Shown one piece after another: positions 1 through 13,319 of a DNA stretch of 64,000 nt. The stretch's first letter is position 1. The number at the start of each line of letters is the position of its first letter. The DNA comes from Plutella xylostella (Eukaryota > Arthropoda > Insecta > Lepidoptera > Plutellidae). The stretch covers positions 2,430,501 through 2,494,500 of the forward strand of contig NC_063986.1 of the NCBI RefSeq assembly GCF_932276165.1. Reading direction: 5' to 3'. The notes beneath the pieces were generated by a model. That model searched no databases. It was not told where the DNA came from and saw only the letters and a program-made list of their open reading frames with translations. The position numbers and the translations under genes are program-made.

Positions 1-278
1 CTTGACGCGTCACCGGTCGGCTGTTCTGTGTATTTCAAACGCGCGAAACTTTTGCCTTCGCTCGTCCATTTTGGAAGTGATAACAATAACAACGAAAAAG
101 TTCAGTGTTTCTCTGAAAAGTGACTGAAAGGATTGGTTTTTCGGTTGGTTGTTGGACTCGTGTGGTAGTGTTAGTATTTTGTGAGTGTGTTTGTGGTCAC
201 AGGTGTCGCATTCCTGGGGAGACGCGGCAGCCTCCGGATCCAATAAACAGGTGAACCGCTAGACAACCCTATTCAAAG
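1..278 (+). other. Candidate 5' UTR first exon with initiator and splice donor
   Basis: This block is richer in G+C than the intron-like DNA after it and contains no ATG on the + strand, as expected for a 5' UTR exon. An arthropod-type initiator TCAGT lies at 102-106, so transcription could start near 104, or earlier and outside the window. A strong splice donor (CAAAG|GTAAGC) follows position 278, and a weaker one (AACAG|GTGAAC) follows 250. No TATA box is visible before the initiator. The next convincing + strand exon is at 51839. The gene is not identified. The reverse strand has a 77-codon open frame here, which I take to be chance. Confidence is moderate because no transcript can be checked. 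Confidence 0.4.
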
Positions 279-1143
279 GTAAGCCTTCACGATTTATTTT
301 CAATATAGATTTAAACAGAATAAAACTTAGTACCTAGATTATAAGAATTTAAACTTAGTAGGTATCTAGTTAAGTTGCCCACAGCCTCCTATTCAAAAGT
401 AAGTTTTCACAATTTATTTCAAGTTACCCACAGCCTTTCATGGCTAGGTAAAACAATAGGTTTTACAGATAGGATTAATCGTAATAAATTCAAAAGTAAT
501 AGGTACCTACCTAGTTATACCTAAATATTAAATTATAGGGTAGATACAAAAATCTATAGCTTTACACAGCAGGAAGATCATACCTACCCATTTGTTTTTA
601 GGTAAGTAGGTAACTAAGTACCCATATTTTATTTACCTACCTAGATAGCTGGTATATGTCGGCTAGACTAGGCTTTAGAATGTCCCTACATTTATGAGGA
701 AGTTTTAGTTTCTAGAAAGATTCCCGTATAAGTACCTAACCTACCTCTACCTACCAACAATGATTTCAAAAGGAATAGGTACGCTAGTAATATTTAAGTC
801 AATGCCCGTATAGGAATTGAATAGCTCAATCTCAATAATACTCTCAGGTGCCGAATTCACCTAAAGTACCTACCTGAATATAAAATGAAAGTCGGTAGGG
901 CCTAGCAGATGTAAATTTACTGACGTACATGCAGTCTACCAAGCCGGTAGGGCCTAGGTTGTTGTACCTACCTATGTATGTAGGTGCAGGCACTAACCAA
1001 AACAAAGTAATTTGTTACCTTTGGTCTTGAATAGGCATTTAAATAGGTACTTACTAACCAAATACATCTGCATATTATGTGTTATGTGAATAACAATCAG
1101 TAGGTACTTACCTAATTAACTTTACCTATCTATATACACATAT
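279..1143. other. Intron-like DNA rich in TAGGTA/TACCTACC motifs
   Basis: No gene is visible. The stretch is AT-rich and crowded with short TACCTACC, TAGGTA and GTACCTA motifs that do not form a regular tandem array. Such motifs are common in lepidopteran non-coding DNA. They are not the insect telomere unit TTAGG. Confidence 0.6.
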
Positions 1144-1217
1144 CCTACCTAAGCTATAGGTGGACTGGTAAGTATGTGGTGGGACATACTTACCAGTCCA
1201 CCTATAGCTTATGTAGG
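1144..1217. repeat. Near-perfect 74-nt hairpin
   Basis: A 27-nt arm at 1151-1177 is exactly reverse-complementary to 1184-1210 across a 6-nt loop (GGTGGG). Seven further pairs (1144-1150 with 1211-1217) carry one mismatch, giving a 34-bp stem. It could be a hairpin precursor RNA, a very short fold-back element, or the product of a template-switch inversion. The near-complete pairing, without the bulges usual in animal pre-miRNAs, favours a recent inversion. Confidence 0.8.
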
Positions 1218-1433
1218 TGATACAGGGTACTGTAATTACATTAATTATGTTAGTAAGATCAGAGACAGTAGAAAAACAGTAGTTAAATTTAACCTTGTAG
1301 GTAGTTTTCTGTTGCCCGAGCACAGGATTCGAAACCTCCGTTTTCGTTGCGTTTCGTCAAATGTCACTGTCAAAATGTAAGGCAAATTTGTTAGATCCAA
1401 AAGTGGCATTTGTTTTTTTCATGTTAAGTGGAA

Positions 1434-1535
1434 TTTCACCAAACGCTAAACGTATTTAGTAGCCTGTCATACGTCTGTCAGTTGGTACAAAATGTATTTA
1501 AAATTTGATTTAAATACGTTTCGCGTTTGGTAAAA
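1434..1535. mobile_element. Small fold-back (MITE-like) element
   Basis: Arms of 25 nt at 1434-1458 and 1511-1535 are inverted copies with two mismatches; the core is CCAAACGC(T/G)AAACGTATTTA. The spacer is 52 nt. No transposase is present. The structure fits a non-autonomous DNA transposon with terminal inverted repeats, but I could not identify a clear target-site duplication. Confidence 0.55.
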
Positions 1536-2255
1536 GCGACCCTTCGTGTAGATTCGAAAATAGTATCGAATCCTATGCTCGCGCCTCTGAGCTCCTAGGT
1601 CCAATTAAAATGAACATTTATCAACATTAACGTTAAATAAAGTCTCACTTCGGTAGTTATAGGAAGAGTATACCACGAGTATACATACAAATAAAATGCC
1701 TTCGGAAATTAAAATACAACATCAATACACTTATGTAAGTACATTATGTTTACCTACGTATGCCCTATGCTATGAATGACAGGCACATAAACAGCCCATG
1801 TAGGTAATATGACACCAGCAGTGACTAGCACAAGACGCTTACGATGCATAATGCATAATAATTATCTATCACGATTTAAACGTATTGGCATCGTATTAAA
1901 AATACGAAAGCTGCAAATATTGCCTTTGTCTAGGCCCCTAAATGGAAGGCGCTCCTGTTGGACGTCCTGTTCCTCCTGCGTAGTAAGCGAGCTGCGATCC
2001 GCTGGACTCAGCTGGAGCGAGGCCAAAAACACAGCTGAAGATAGGCGGAAGTAGCAAACGTTAGTGGAGACCCTCTGCACCTCTGTGGTGCCATAGGACT
2101 ACAGCAACAACATCGTATTAATGTCGAACGCAAATAAATAGCACAAACAATGGCAGTAATTGGTAAAAGTACGTCCGCACTCGATGTCCTCGCCCGCGAG
2201 AGGTCGACCACTATCGAGCTTTTGTCTCGGAATTCGGCATCCGATAGTAACTGTG
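1536..2255. other. No gene seen
   Basis: Short overlapping open frames occur on both strands around 1809-2262, but they lack splice context and recognisable domains. I treat the stretch as non-coding DNA next to the MITE that follows. Confidence 0.5.
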
Positions 2256-2372
2256 GGGTCATTCTATACGACGAAAAAGGAAGTTACAGAGCGCTGCTAC
2301 AACTCTATCTAGTTGTCTTAAAAGTGCCGGCAGCTCTCGTTCTTTCGTTTTTCGTCAATATAGAGTAGCCCT
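2256..2372 (-). mobile_element. MITE family A, copy 1
   Basis: A 117-bp unit begins GGGTCATTCTATACGACGAAAAA and ends with the inverted version of that sequence (TTTTTCGTCAATATAGAGTAGCCC). The interior, read on the minus strand, shares GAGAGCTGCCGGCAC and the AACTAGATAGAGTTGTAGC stretch with copy 3 at 13929 and with the fragment at 47785. It has no coding capacity, so it must be mobilised by an autonomous relative elsewhere. No target-site duplication could be defined. Confidence 0.65.
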
Positions 2373-2533
2373 CCTGCACTCGAGATCTGAAGCCAGGCGT
2401 GGCAATCGCTGGTTAACTATTTGAACCTATCGATTGCATTCGGTTCCAAGAATTTTAAACGATTACGAAATCGCAATGAAGGATCCATGGCAATCGATTT
2501 AATAAATAGATTAAATAGGCATATACCTTACCT

Positions 2534-2644
2534 GGTGGTGGTGGTTGGATGAGGAAGGCCGAGGACCGAGTGTTGTGGCGCTCCTTGGGAGAGGCCTATG
2601 TCCAGCAGTGGATGATTATTGGCTGATGATGATGATGATGATAG
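2534..2644 (+). mobile_element. 5'-truncated RTE-type LINE, 3' end only
   Basis: The reading frame starting at 2543 decodes as GWMRKAEDRVLWRSLGEA followed by YVQQWMIIG and a stop. This is the C-terminus I know from RTE-clade endonuclease/reverse transcriptase proteins in Lepidoptera. The stop codon runs into a short (TGA)n tail, typical of RTE 3' ends. CTTACCT lies on both sides (2527-2533 and 2645-2651) and is a plausible target-site duplication. Everything upstream of the last ~30 codons is missing, so this is a dead-on-arrival insertion. Confidence 0.75.
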
Positions 2645-2651
2645 CTTACCT

Positions 2652-5600
2652 ACTTACTTTTTTCTCTGTAGTTTTACGAAATGTTTAATTAATCCTCTAC
2701 ATACCTATGTGATGTGTATGGGTCTGTCAACAATCATATAGTTTCAAGCCTGTCTGAGTGGAGAATGCTCTCATTCTAACGTAATTTTATCCCCTTCTTT
2801 ACTTTACTTTAACAGATACTTGTTTGGGACTAGGTTAAAAACAAGGGCCATAAGCTGAGCTTTCATAGCTGATGTGATGGCATAGAAAAATATTAACAAG
2901 AATACTTGTCACCAACATTAACCTACAAATGTCTCTTAGAAACGTACAAGATCTATAAAAACGCCAGTTGATGAGGTAAACCTTTTACTCGCTCTTAAAA
3001 TGGAAATTGATGAAGAAATAGAGCAAAGTCGACCAGATAAATCCTTTAGACTGTATAGGCTGTTCATGTTTTGTAACAAGAATAACAGCAATCTGAGTGC
3101 CACCTACATTGACAGTTGAAGTATTGTGATTTTGCCCCTATATGTCGAAGTTAGTATAAGTTATGAGCAGATATCTAACACTCGTGTATTGTCTTGACTG
3201 TCGAGTCTAATATTACGTCAGTATCGACCTCGGCATAAGGTAAGCCGCTCCCGGTAGGGTGAATTGTTGCATACCTTTGATAAATGCTAAGCAAGTCGAA
3301 AACAACGGCTACCTTAATAATGTAAATGTGTGTCATAATGTCTTGTTTGTGTTGAATTTTGATCGAAATCTGTCTACTGCTGAAATAGCAATACAGGCGT
3401 TTGGTGCAATAGTTTCGGGTGTATAAAAGTACATTTCAGCTATTATATCTTATCGTTTAATATTATGAACGAAGGCTCTATGGAGTATAATAGTCAATTA
3501 TTTCCAGTATTACACTTACAATTGTTATCAAACATACAATTTCGTATTCGACGAGTTGTAAATTGTTCACTCCGCAGGTATACGATGTTTAATAAGTAAT
3601 AAATTGATATAATTGTTCAAAACCACAATTAAGATTTGGTCTCTGCTGCCATTAATCGTTTCGTAAACCACAAATAGTGTGCTTAGATCTTGTAAATTCT
3701 GCAACTTGTCATACAGTATAAATTAAGGTTCCTTTCGTCCCACTTAAGCTTGAACGGCCTTACTGCATTCCTTTACAGGTTAGATTCGATCACATTGTAA
3801 GTGAATCTAGATCGAATCAGGACAAAGAATTCTCATAATGTTTATATGGTAACAATTAGAAATACTTTGATAGAAAGATTCTTAATTTGATTTATCTAAT
3901 TAACGTTGAGAATCAACTAAACCGTTTAATTGGAAGAAGCTTTCTAAAAATCGATTTGATAATTGCTTCGACGAGGTACGTTTACCTCCAAAAAATGTTT
4001 GATGATTTGAGTAACGGCTGTGTGGTTATCATTATTGTGCTCTATTCGACTTAGCTTTTACCCTTATTGCTTTGAATTGTCCAATTTACATACCGAGTAT
4101 GGTATTCGAGGCGGAATAATCTTTCTTCAAGTAACACTTGTGGGTTTGTTACTACAGTTACTTGCTCTTAGAGTCTGAGTTTTCCAGCCAGTAGTAATAA
4201 AAGTTATCTTAACTATCGCCAACATCGCAGTGGTATGCGTAAGAAGGGCTTGTTCTTTTTTGTCTCGACTTTGATAACATCTTGCTTGGACTCCGAGCAT
4301 TGACTTTTAAGGAGTTTCAGTGGCTTTAAAATAGAATTCGCATTCAAACTAAGTAGAGGTGTATGATAACTGAAACAGGTTAATTGTTTAATTTTAATAT
4401 AGGTATTTTAATTAATTGATATAGGAACAAAGAGATAATAATATTATATATTTTTTTTAATACCAATTCATTTTCTGTCTGTGTCATACATAATCATAAG
4501 TTAATCAATTGTCGTCATCATTGTCTCTATTAGCTTATTTCTGTCCGCCCACAATGTTCAATATTTCATTTTGTTTAAAACAGTGCTGTTGACAAACTAA
4601 CATGGATTGGGTAGGATAATACGGATCTTGTATCACTAACCTTTTGTCACATTCAAGCCCACGCTGCCGTAGTTTGACCGTGACATGGAAAAAAAACGTG
4701 GGAGCACTTTCTTTACTAATCATACATGCACTTGTATGGGTCACATCACATGCTTCTTTAATAAACTATCAAGCTTGGTATCATTTTAAGGTAAATATTC
4801 TGCCTGGTAGCACCCACGTAGTGTGATAGTGTCCACTGGTATATATTCTGTTAGTTGATTGGTATAAAAAGGCGGTTGTTAATTTTAACAATTCCAACAC
4901 ACGTAACGCATTCTCAAAAAATAGGTCGCTATAGTTAATATTTCTCTCCACTATCGATATCATAATATGTATTAGGATATCTACTTATCATTGGTGGTGA
5001 GTGTCAGGCGATTTATCAGGCGCGATTTTAACCCTGGTTGGAGGATGTCCATTATTAAAAATAAAAGTCCTTTATACCATAAAAATATTACTCGCAAATA
5101 AAATCAAGACATCACAAGAATCACAAGAACAATATTAACTCTACCCTCATCATCATCAGTCTGTTTTAATTAAAATTTTTACTACTTGATAAAATTGACT
5201 GACTTAAAGTAACCTTTTTGCGTGGCATAAACACAAGATAAATTTAACGACGCATCAAGTAGTCCGTAGTCGTAACGCAAGAAACATCTTATCGATAATT
5301 CCTGTAACGATCTCCAGCCATTGCTTTTACGATTCCAATGAAGTAATAAATATAGGAAAAAGTATCAAAGTTAATTGGACATAAAACTTCGCTTAGCGGT
5401 TTATTTGCTCTGGCTGGTTCAAAAATGGTTGAGCTCCCAAGTTCTCCGTGATGAAATGCCATCTTTGCTGCGTCTGGAGTGATGCAACGTTTTTTCTCCC
5501 TTTCTATCTTCATTAGAGGTGACATAGCCGTCTCTGTCTCGTGACTTCTAACTGTTCCACGTCTTGATGGGTACCACAACCTGTCGGCCTGTGGGAATTT

Positions 5601-6957
5601 CATTCGGAATAATGGGTTTTGTGGGTTAATTAATGTGCTTGTAAGGCAAGTCCCTTCTATTGTGGTTTTAGATTGTTCAGATTGTGCGAGTGTCTGTTTT
5701 CGGTGTCTAATAGAGCCAATAGCTTGTAATGAAGATTAATTGTATGTTTCTTTTCACACGTCTTAACCGAGTACTTTAGTTAAGATAAATTGGTTCGCCG
5801 AATGTTAATAGTTTGGCCGAAATCTGCCGAAATCTGCCGAATTCAAAGTTTTTCATACATTAGAGTTCAACGGGGGGTTTGAACTTTCTTTTGGGCGTGG
5901 TATGATTTAAGTATTTAATCACAGGGTGGTATACATTGGTGTATATTAGCTCAATTACTAAATATAAAATACGCGTCTTGGTATATCGTAGGTTCTTTAA
6001 ATATATTGTAATAGATAATTTTAGTTTGATAATGTTTTAATTATAGTTCTTTTTGAATAAATGAGGTAGTTTTATCCTTTTTTACAGCGATAAGTTAAAC
6101 TCGAATAAGTTGCGTAAAAAAGCATCAACATCCTTTTAAAACATACTAAATTCCGCATAGCTACACTGATGAAGTCACAACACCGCAATCAAATCACCAA
6201 CCTATTAATAAAATGCGAAACAGGTTTTTTGGCATTTAAATAACGATTGCATTCGAATGCAAATTAATCTATAAAAAAGTAACATAGGTATATTAAATCG
6301 ATACGCACAATGCAAGTTCCAAGAAAAATATTTATTTCTCTTCACTTCGCAATGACTCGCAGGCTCATGTCAAAGAGAATTTAAAAAGAAACAATTTAGT
6401 GCGTTGCGTTGAAAGAGTGTGTAACTGAATATTGCCTTGCAGTGACTTGGCTGCTTTGAATACACCCGCTAACCATGTCACCTCGCCCCGCGCCGCTCCC
6501 CCCTCCCCTTACTACCTCCTTTTGTTTGTTAAACCAACACGCATAAGGAACTGGCTCAGCCTTTTGTTCATATTTTCTCTATTTTTGGGCCCGTAGTTTG
6601 TTCAACAGTGTTGTATGCCACTCTGTCCCCGTAAATAAAACTTTTTATGAGCCGAGCACGTAAGATCATAAACCTCTTCTGTGTGTGTTTTTGACCGCCC
6701 TTTTAGATTATTAGTAAGTTTATCTCCTTTAATGGCTATCTCAATTGAACTGCTCGGACTATCGAAGATATTTTGTAACTTTATACTGCCCTGGGAACAG
6801 CTTTACAGTTCGTAAAGCAAATTGATAATCTCCGTTTTTGACGATTAAATGGTTCAACGATCGTTCCGCTGTGCCTACCGGTTAAAAAAACGAACTAATC
6901 TAAATTTTGAATTAATAACTGTTGGTGTTGCGTCTAGTAAAACATGCCGGTATTGAA
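2652..6957. other. Gene-free intron-like DNA
   Basis: AT-rich sequence with only short open frames on either strand. The longest, 104 codons on the minus strand at 5289-5603, shows no recognisable domain and no splice or promoter context. A pyrimidine-rich, GC-richer patch lies near 6475-6530. No RNA gene was recognised. Confidence 0.55.
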
Positions 6958-7051
6958 GGGTCACTTTATATTGCGAAAAAGTAAGTTTCGAAGCGCTACA
7001 GCGCGAGCCACGAGTCTATGTCGTTAGTTTTTCGTCAGTATAGAGTAACCC
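6958..7051. mobile_element. MITE family A, copy 2
   Basis: A 94-bp unit starts GGGTCACTTTATATTGCG and ends with the inverted terminus (GTCAGTATAGAGTAACCC). Its right inverted repeat is nearly identical to the left end of copy 3 at 13929 (GACGAAAAACTAACG on the complementary strand). It is a short internal-deletion version of the same family, non-coding. Confidence 0.65.
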
Positions 7052-10000
7052 TTATGGATCGTCTCAGAATCAGACGAGACTGGAAATACCTGAAGAAAGC
7101 GGTCGACCAAATAATCGATTTCTAGACTGAACAAACGAGTTTTTGCAATTTATTGCGGACAAAGTGGCTTCTTGCGACTGTCTGCTTATTTTATTTAGGA
7201 AAAAATATACCTATAGATACTTCTTATATAGATAGATTATATGACCAGCATCTACGGTGGGATCCCTCCAGGCTACTACCGGAACGAAGCTAGTTTTCGA
7301 CAGTAAATTGAGTCATCCGAAATTAAAAAAAGGTTTAAAATTACGCGGCGTCGGTCCGTGGGAAGTATTGTGGGACAAATCTGATGATAGAAGTAGTCTT
7401 ATATTAGCTTAACCTTGATTTGAGCAAATATTTCAATTAAATCGTTAACCTTTCCACTCACGTAAACTTTACCTTTTCCTGTTTAGATCTATTCGTTTAG
7501 TAATTTGATAGCACTCATTATCGTTACCACGGCTGTGGTTAGAGGTTGTTTTGTGACAAACAATTGTGTAATCCAGCCATCCTCTTTAAGTTTAAAGACC
7601 GTCACTTGATATTGAGCCGGCTGCGTCATGCTACGTCCATCCAGCTCCGGATGTTCCTATGCCGTGTGTTGTCCGTAATTCCACTGGCTGTGAAACCCGT
7701 TCCGACTCATCGGCTTCCTTTATTTTCTGCGACCCTGGTAGTTTTGCAAATTATAAGGCTTCATATTCGGTCGCTTTGTGTTTTCGGAATCGAAAAAACA
7801 TCTCTAAATATAACATTTTCTTATAAATAGTATTTAATCGTAACTTATGTTCTTGTTTGTGTACAAATAAGGAATATTCTATTTATCCCTGGCCGGGTCA
7901 TCCAATTAAGTTGAAAGAATAGAACATGACAAAGCGGTGTTACTTAAGTCGACAATTGCGGTTTTATCACGTTCGTTTTCAAGACTACATGCATGTGCGA
8001 TCGTTCTTCTCATGCCCCATATTTTACGTTCCGTTCCACTCCCACGGTGTTACACTCTTTGTCAGCACGCGATTTAGTTGTCACGCTATCAATCTTGAAG
8101 GAACAATGGCGTTAGGGTTTCCTACCTCAAATATCCGATGCGAATTTCATCTAAAGATGCTGTTTGCACGACTAAAAGAGATCATTTAAGCGGATGAATG
8201 ACGAGTTTGAACGTTTTCGTTGGCTGATGATGACTTTCGATTTCCGGGCCATAATGGTAGGTTAGACTGTAGTAGCTTTTATTGTTCATTCTGACGGATC
8301 ACGCGATATTGTCTATTGGTTCAATGCGGTTTGATTGAAAGAAAGGTAGTTAAAAATGCTTGAAATACCTCTGTTCTAACATTGTACATATATTCGTTTA
8401 TTCAGCTGAATAGAGTAGTGTCTTTGTTTCTCCCACGCAGGCCGACTAACGGATCGTACTAACTAAATGAGGAGGTAAAAGCGGCTAATTTAAGCATAGG
8501 TAATGGAACGTGCGAAAATACTTTTTGTGCCATGTTTTGACTATGCAAACAAGAAATAGTGCTGTTCGCATGCGTGTAAACTTTTGCTAGGACACGTTTG
8601 TTTGTTTTAAAGCCACTTTGTCTATTCAAACCATTTGTTTTGTGACGTTAAATTTGTTTAGGAAGGGTCTTCTTTTAGGGAAAAGAATTGCAACTAAGTA
8701 GATTGTTGTTGAAAATAGCACGCTTCGCGTAATAGCTTTTGATTTAAGGTGTGTAAGATGTCGGTACTATACTTAACTAAGATTTTTTCACAATTCTTTT
8801 AAAGTCTATTAATTTAATGATGCGTCGAATAGTAAAGAATCTGATAGCCTTATTCAACTCGTTATTAAACTATTACGCAGAATACGATACCATCGTTTTA
8901 TTCCCGCTTTGTAATTTTCTTCATTGGAACTCAGTCAGCCATCCTTTAATTATTATGTACTTACTGCTGATTTACATAATTCATCACGATTTTCATCACC
9001 ACGGGATTACCATTATGTCTTCTGTAAATCCTGTAACAACAAGGTTAGGTTAGGTAATTTAATCTTCTGTAAAAAAGTTATTAATAGACACATATCAATG
9101 TGAACTTGCTGATAGTCATCTAGTTTATCAAGATATTCAACATTTTGTCGTTAGTAATACATGTCACATTTGCGTTTATAAGTTTTATACATCCATGACA
9201 AATATACCTCTGACTGACTCTTATTTTAAAAGACTTCTGTATTTAATCTCTGAATAGGCACAAAGTGGTACCGCTGTGTTTTAACGGTTATTTTAGTAAT
9301 TTAAATGACAAAGATAAAGTGATGAAGATTCTTAACCACTTTCCCTGACCTTTGTAAAGAGTACCGGAAAGTGAAATGTTGGAATATTGTTCTGTCCACC
9401 ATTGTTTATAGAAAGAGAATATTTACTGTCTACACCGAAGTAGGTATTCTATTTTACTTTATTGTAAAAACTTGCCAGTATGAATTTCTATACAGTTATT
9501 TAACTAAAATTTGTATATTATGTATATGAGAGGTGCTGATTTAATTTCTTTCCTTATTTATAGTATGAGATACAGTAATACGTGATTCAATGTTATTTTG
9601 CAGTGAAACATGTATTTTAATGAAGATAAATCTAAAGTAGGTAACAACTAAACAATAGCTTCAGTCACCGTGTTTATGTATTCGTGTCATATTAGTATTC
9701 CGTGTTAGGAATGTTTTGTTTGTCTTTCTCACTCATTAACGGTATGTTTGCAGTGAAAAGAGAAGACTTTTAGGTCATATCGAGAGAAAATATAAATGAT
9801 TCCTTGCAGACAATAATTAAGGCTGTAGAAGTCAGCCCTTTATTCATTTCAAATGATTGTGTTAGAATTATTATTTGAGTTACATAGAAATTATTAATTG
9901 AGCTGGTATAGACTTTATGTACGATCGGTCAGATATTTACTGTTCTGCTCAAAATAAATCTCTTTTACAGGTAAAATATTTCAATACACCTTCTGAGATT

Positions 10001-13000
10001 AACAAGTTGCATAAACCAGTTTAAATTTCACCGACCTTTCAGACGGTTACTGGTTTTCGTTAACCTTATAAACTTTCTTGTAAGTACGGATTTAGTAGGT
10101 ACCTACCGATTCTGTCGTGATTTTTTTCTGTATCTTCCTATGATCACCAATTTACATTACCAATAACGTTTGAGATAATTATGTAGGTATATTTTTATCC
10201 AAAATACTTCCGAATGGACCCTAAGGACCCTTGAAAGCATAGTGATATGTTATCTATATTATCTGATGCGTGGAGGAATCTTTGTAGACAAAAACAAAAT
10301 AATAACAGATTACATTGGACGAGACAGTCAGACCTATCTGACCGAACGCAATCAAACCCACTACCTGAGAAGGTCAAATACCGAATCCCAAAAAAACTAC
10401 GCTCCGACCGATCTTGTCATGTCTTAATACCGGTGTCGTTATCGTCACTGTGACAAAGGCTAAGAGGATTTCATCCGACGGCTGGGTAGACTGACATTAT
10501 ATATTTTCCATCTCGGCGCGACGCATCTCGATGCGTATGCGTAGGAGTATGTGACTGAAAACTTGTATGTTACTTGGGGACTGGTTTGCTATGCTCAAAG
10601 AGGAATGACAGTCTCAACCAATAATCATCAGCGATCATACCGTGCAACATATAGGAGTACATCGAGGAACGCCTCTTCTTCCTACTGACACACGTTAACT
10701 GTCGTCCAAACAAAACGTAGATGGTAGTATCGTGAAATTGTCCGATTGCCTACCATAAGGCTTAGAATCGGTGGAAGACAGCGTTCTTGGTTACTACAAA
10801 ATACAAACGCACATAGAACGTGTTGCGCAGGGGTTACTGTTTTGATATCGGGCCAGCGTGGATTTCCCCGTTGCTACCTATCTACAATGGAAGATAAGAT
10901 CTTTACAAACTAGCTAATGATTACCAATACCCATCGATGATTATTTAAATATTCCGATCGATGCTAAACTCTACAACACATGAGTAATTAAGTCAGCATT
11001 CACAAAATTCTATGGGCTCGGGTCAAATAGCAGGTTTTTTATAGGCAATGTAGCGGTAAATTCTAATGAACATATTACAAAGTGTAGGTTACAGTTGTTT
11101 CACCTATGACTCTTTGGGTCTTCTTCAATTTGCGTTAAGTGTTCGTATTAGTATGCTACACATAACGTGCAATATTGTTGAATAGCATAGTACGCATGCC
11201 GCTTATTAATTAATTGCATTGTAGTGAATTGCTTAGTTTCACATTAATATTTTAACTGGAAATAAATTGATGTTTGTTGTATTTTTGGTTTAGGTAATAT
11301 TTACATCGTTATTTTAATATTATTTGATAAGTCAGTTAAATTTGATCAATGCTGCGATGATCTGTTTTTACCATTTCATAATTATCCAGAGATCAGTTAT
11401 ATTTTTATTCTTTATGTTTGCTTTTCTGCCAATAGCAGGTGGACCGGGTCTGGACTCAGAAGGGTGTTTTATTGGTTGAGCCTGCAGGTGTGCTTCTGGC
11501 TTATTCATCTCATTCTATTTTTATACCTGTATAACGCCATGTGGGATATAAAAGGTTTTTATATTTCAAGTACCTATTATAAAAAATTAAAAGGCTTTAA
11601 ATTCGTTCAAAATTTGTTTGAATTGAAATAAATACAGCGAGATTTGGGGTATGTAACATAAAACAAACTGTAGACCTATAAGATACTTAAATTACCAAAT
11701 ACCTACTGCTTATCTTACGAGTATTAGGAGTTCATTACGAAAATAATGTATGCAACAAACACTGTTATAAATTCCATATATTTATTTATTTCATACTTTA
11801 TTGCACAAATATGAGATATAAGTGTACAAAAGGTGGAGTTATTGTTTAAAAGCATTTTCTACCAGCCAATCTACAGGAGGTACAAGTAAAAAGAAAGGAA
11901 GGTGCAAAAAAAGTGGTAGATGTGGGGTGTTCTTGTCTAGACTTTTGCACTAACACTCCATCCTTATTAAAATATCGTTGGCAAAACCCCATAATCTTAT
12001 ACAGAGCACCAGTAGGTAACTCCAGTAACATATTCCTTAGCTCTCCCATTTGCTACTGCAACACTGCGGGCAGCGCTCATGTCGCATACATAATGATGTA
12101 ATGCATCATGCTATGCGGCTCCATGCAAAACGAACTGGACTTTACGCTAAATGCCTGGGCTGTATTCTGATCCGCAGATTGCAGCATGCCAAGGAAGGAA
12201 TATTATGATTTAAACGTGAAAATACACTCGAGAAAACTAAAGTGACATGGAACGGCAATGGGAGACGGAACTTTTTCATTGCTTGCGAGTGTTACAAATA
12301 ATAACATACATAACTACACAAAAAGCATAGAAACCCGTCTTCTCCAGTTTAAATCGCTAACAGCAGGAATTCCACGACAACCCTACCTAAGCCACAATAC
12401 CTTCACCTGGCATTGTAAAGATTGATAGATTTACACAGCACGACCTAAAAGATTGCCATGTAAGTCCATATTTACACGTGCAAAGCTATCGGGCGTCGCG
12501 CGATACGGCTAGGATAAAACCTATCACTGTGCCGCACCGGCCACGATTTATCTACACCGCATGCTATCATAGCTCATGCTATACACGCGCATGCTTTGAC
12601 ATGCGTGCTGCGTCGCGATCGTATCATGCGGTGAATGCCTTCGACATCTCAATTAAGCTAAACACCGGCCATGTTGTTTTGTTGCAGCCAATTACAGAAT
12701 TACGCTCGATTTCCAAACGGGTGCAAGGATTAATGCACGCAGTTGGGGTAACACAGTATCGGATAATGCATAGGTATCTGTAGCTCTCGCAATAGGTTTC
12801 TGTTGCGGACTATTGTTGGTAATTAAGTTTATGGAGATGATAAGGCATCGGCTATCGCGCTTGATCTGTGGCCTAGGCGACTGGGCTTTCTGTCTTACGT
12901 ATCGTTTGAAAGTGAATTGTGAGTAAGGTATATTTGACTTGCGTAGTTCTTAAATTAACTTACTCAAACATTGCATCAAGGAATGAGATGATTTCATCAA

Positions 13001-13319
13001 AAACGACCTTCAAAAATAAACAATGCACGTTACTTGAGTAAAAAGATTTTAATCAAAAGTTGCAGCTTCCGAGTAGAGCCAAAAGAATACGACGCATTTG
13101 AGTAACAGTAAAATGTAACCTGCTCTGGAGGGTCACTTCACTTTATTTTGGATTGCTGTTGCTCTAACCACGCCTCCATTTACGACTCTAGCTCTCGAAA
13201 ACTCCTTATTTTCTCAAAGAAAAGTAGCCTCCCTGCCGCCGGTAGTAATGCATGCATGCTGCGTGACAAACTGGGCCATAGGCACGGGAATTTATTTATT
13301 GCTATTGGGTATAGGTAGG
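7052..13319. other. Gene-free DNA with a GC-richer island near 12.5 kb
   Basis: No gene is supported. Open frames are short and lack domains. A GC-richer block at about 12478-12700 contains repeated GCATGC/CATGC words and an open frame of 101 codons, but its codons look random. At 11778-11930 the sequence (TTATTTATTTCATACTTTATTGCAC, then TGTACAAAAGG) resembles the 3' end of a lepidopteran LINE-type repeat. A possible degenerate relative of MITE family A starts GGGTCACTT near 13131. Confidence 0.5.

Noticed and set aside
5820..5845. Tandem GAAATCTGCC units
   Set aside because: Two units only; no CRISPR-like or satellite array.
9035..9055. GGTTAGGTTAGG resembling the insect telomere repeat
   Set aside because: Only two units; not a telomeric array.
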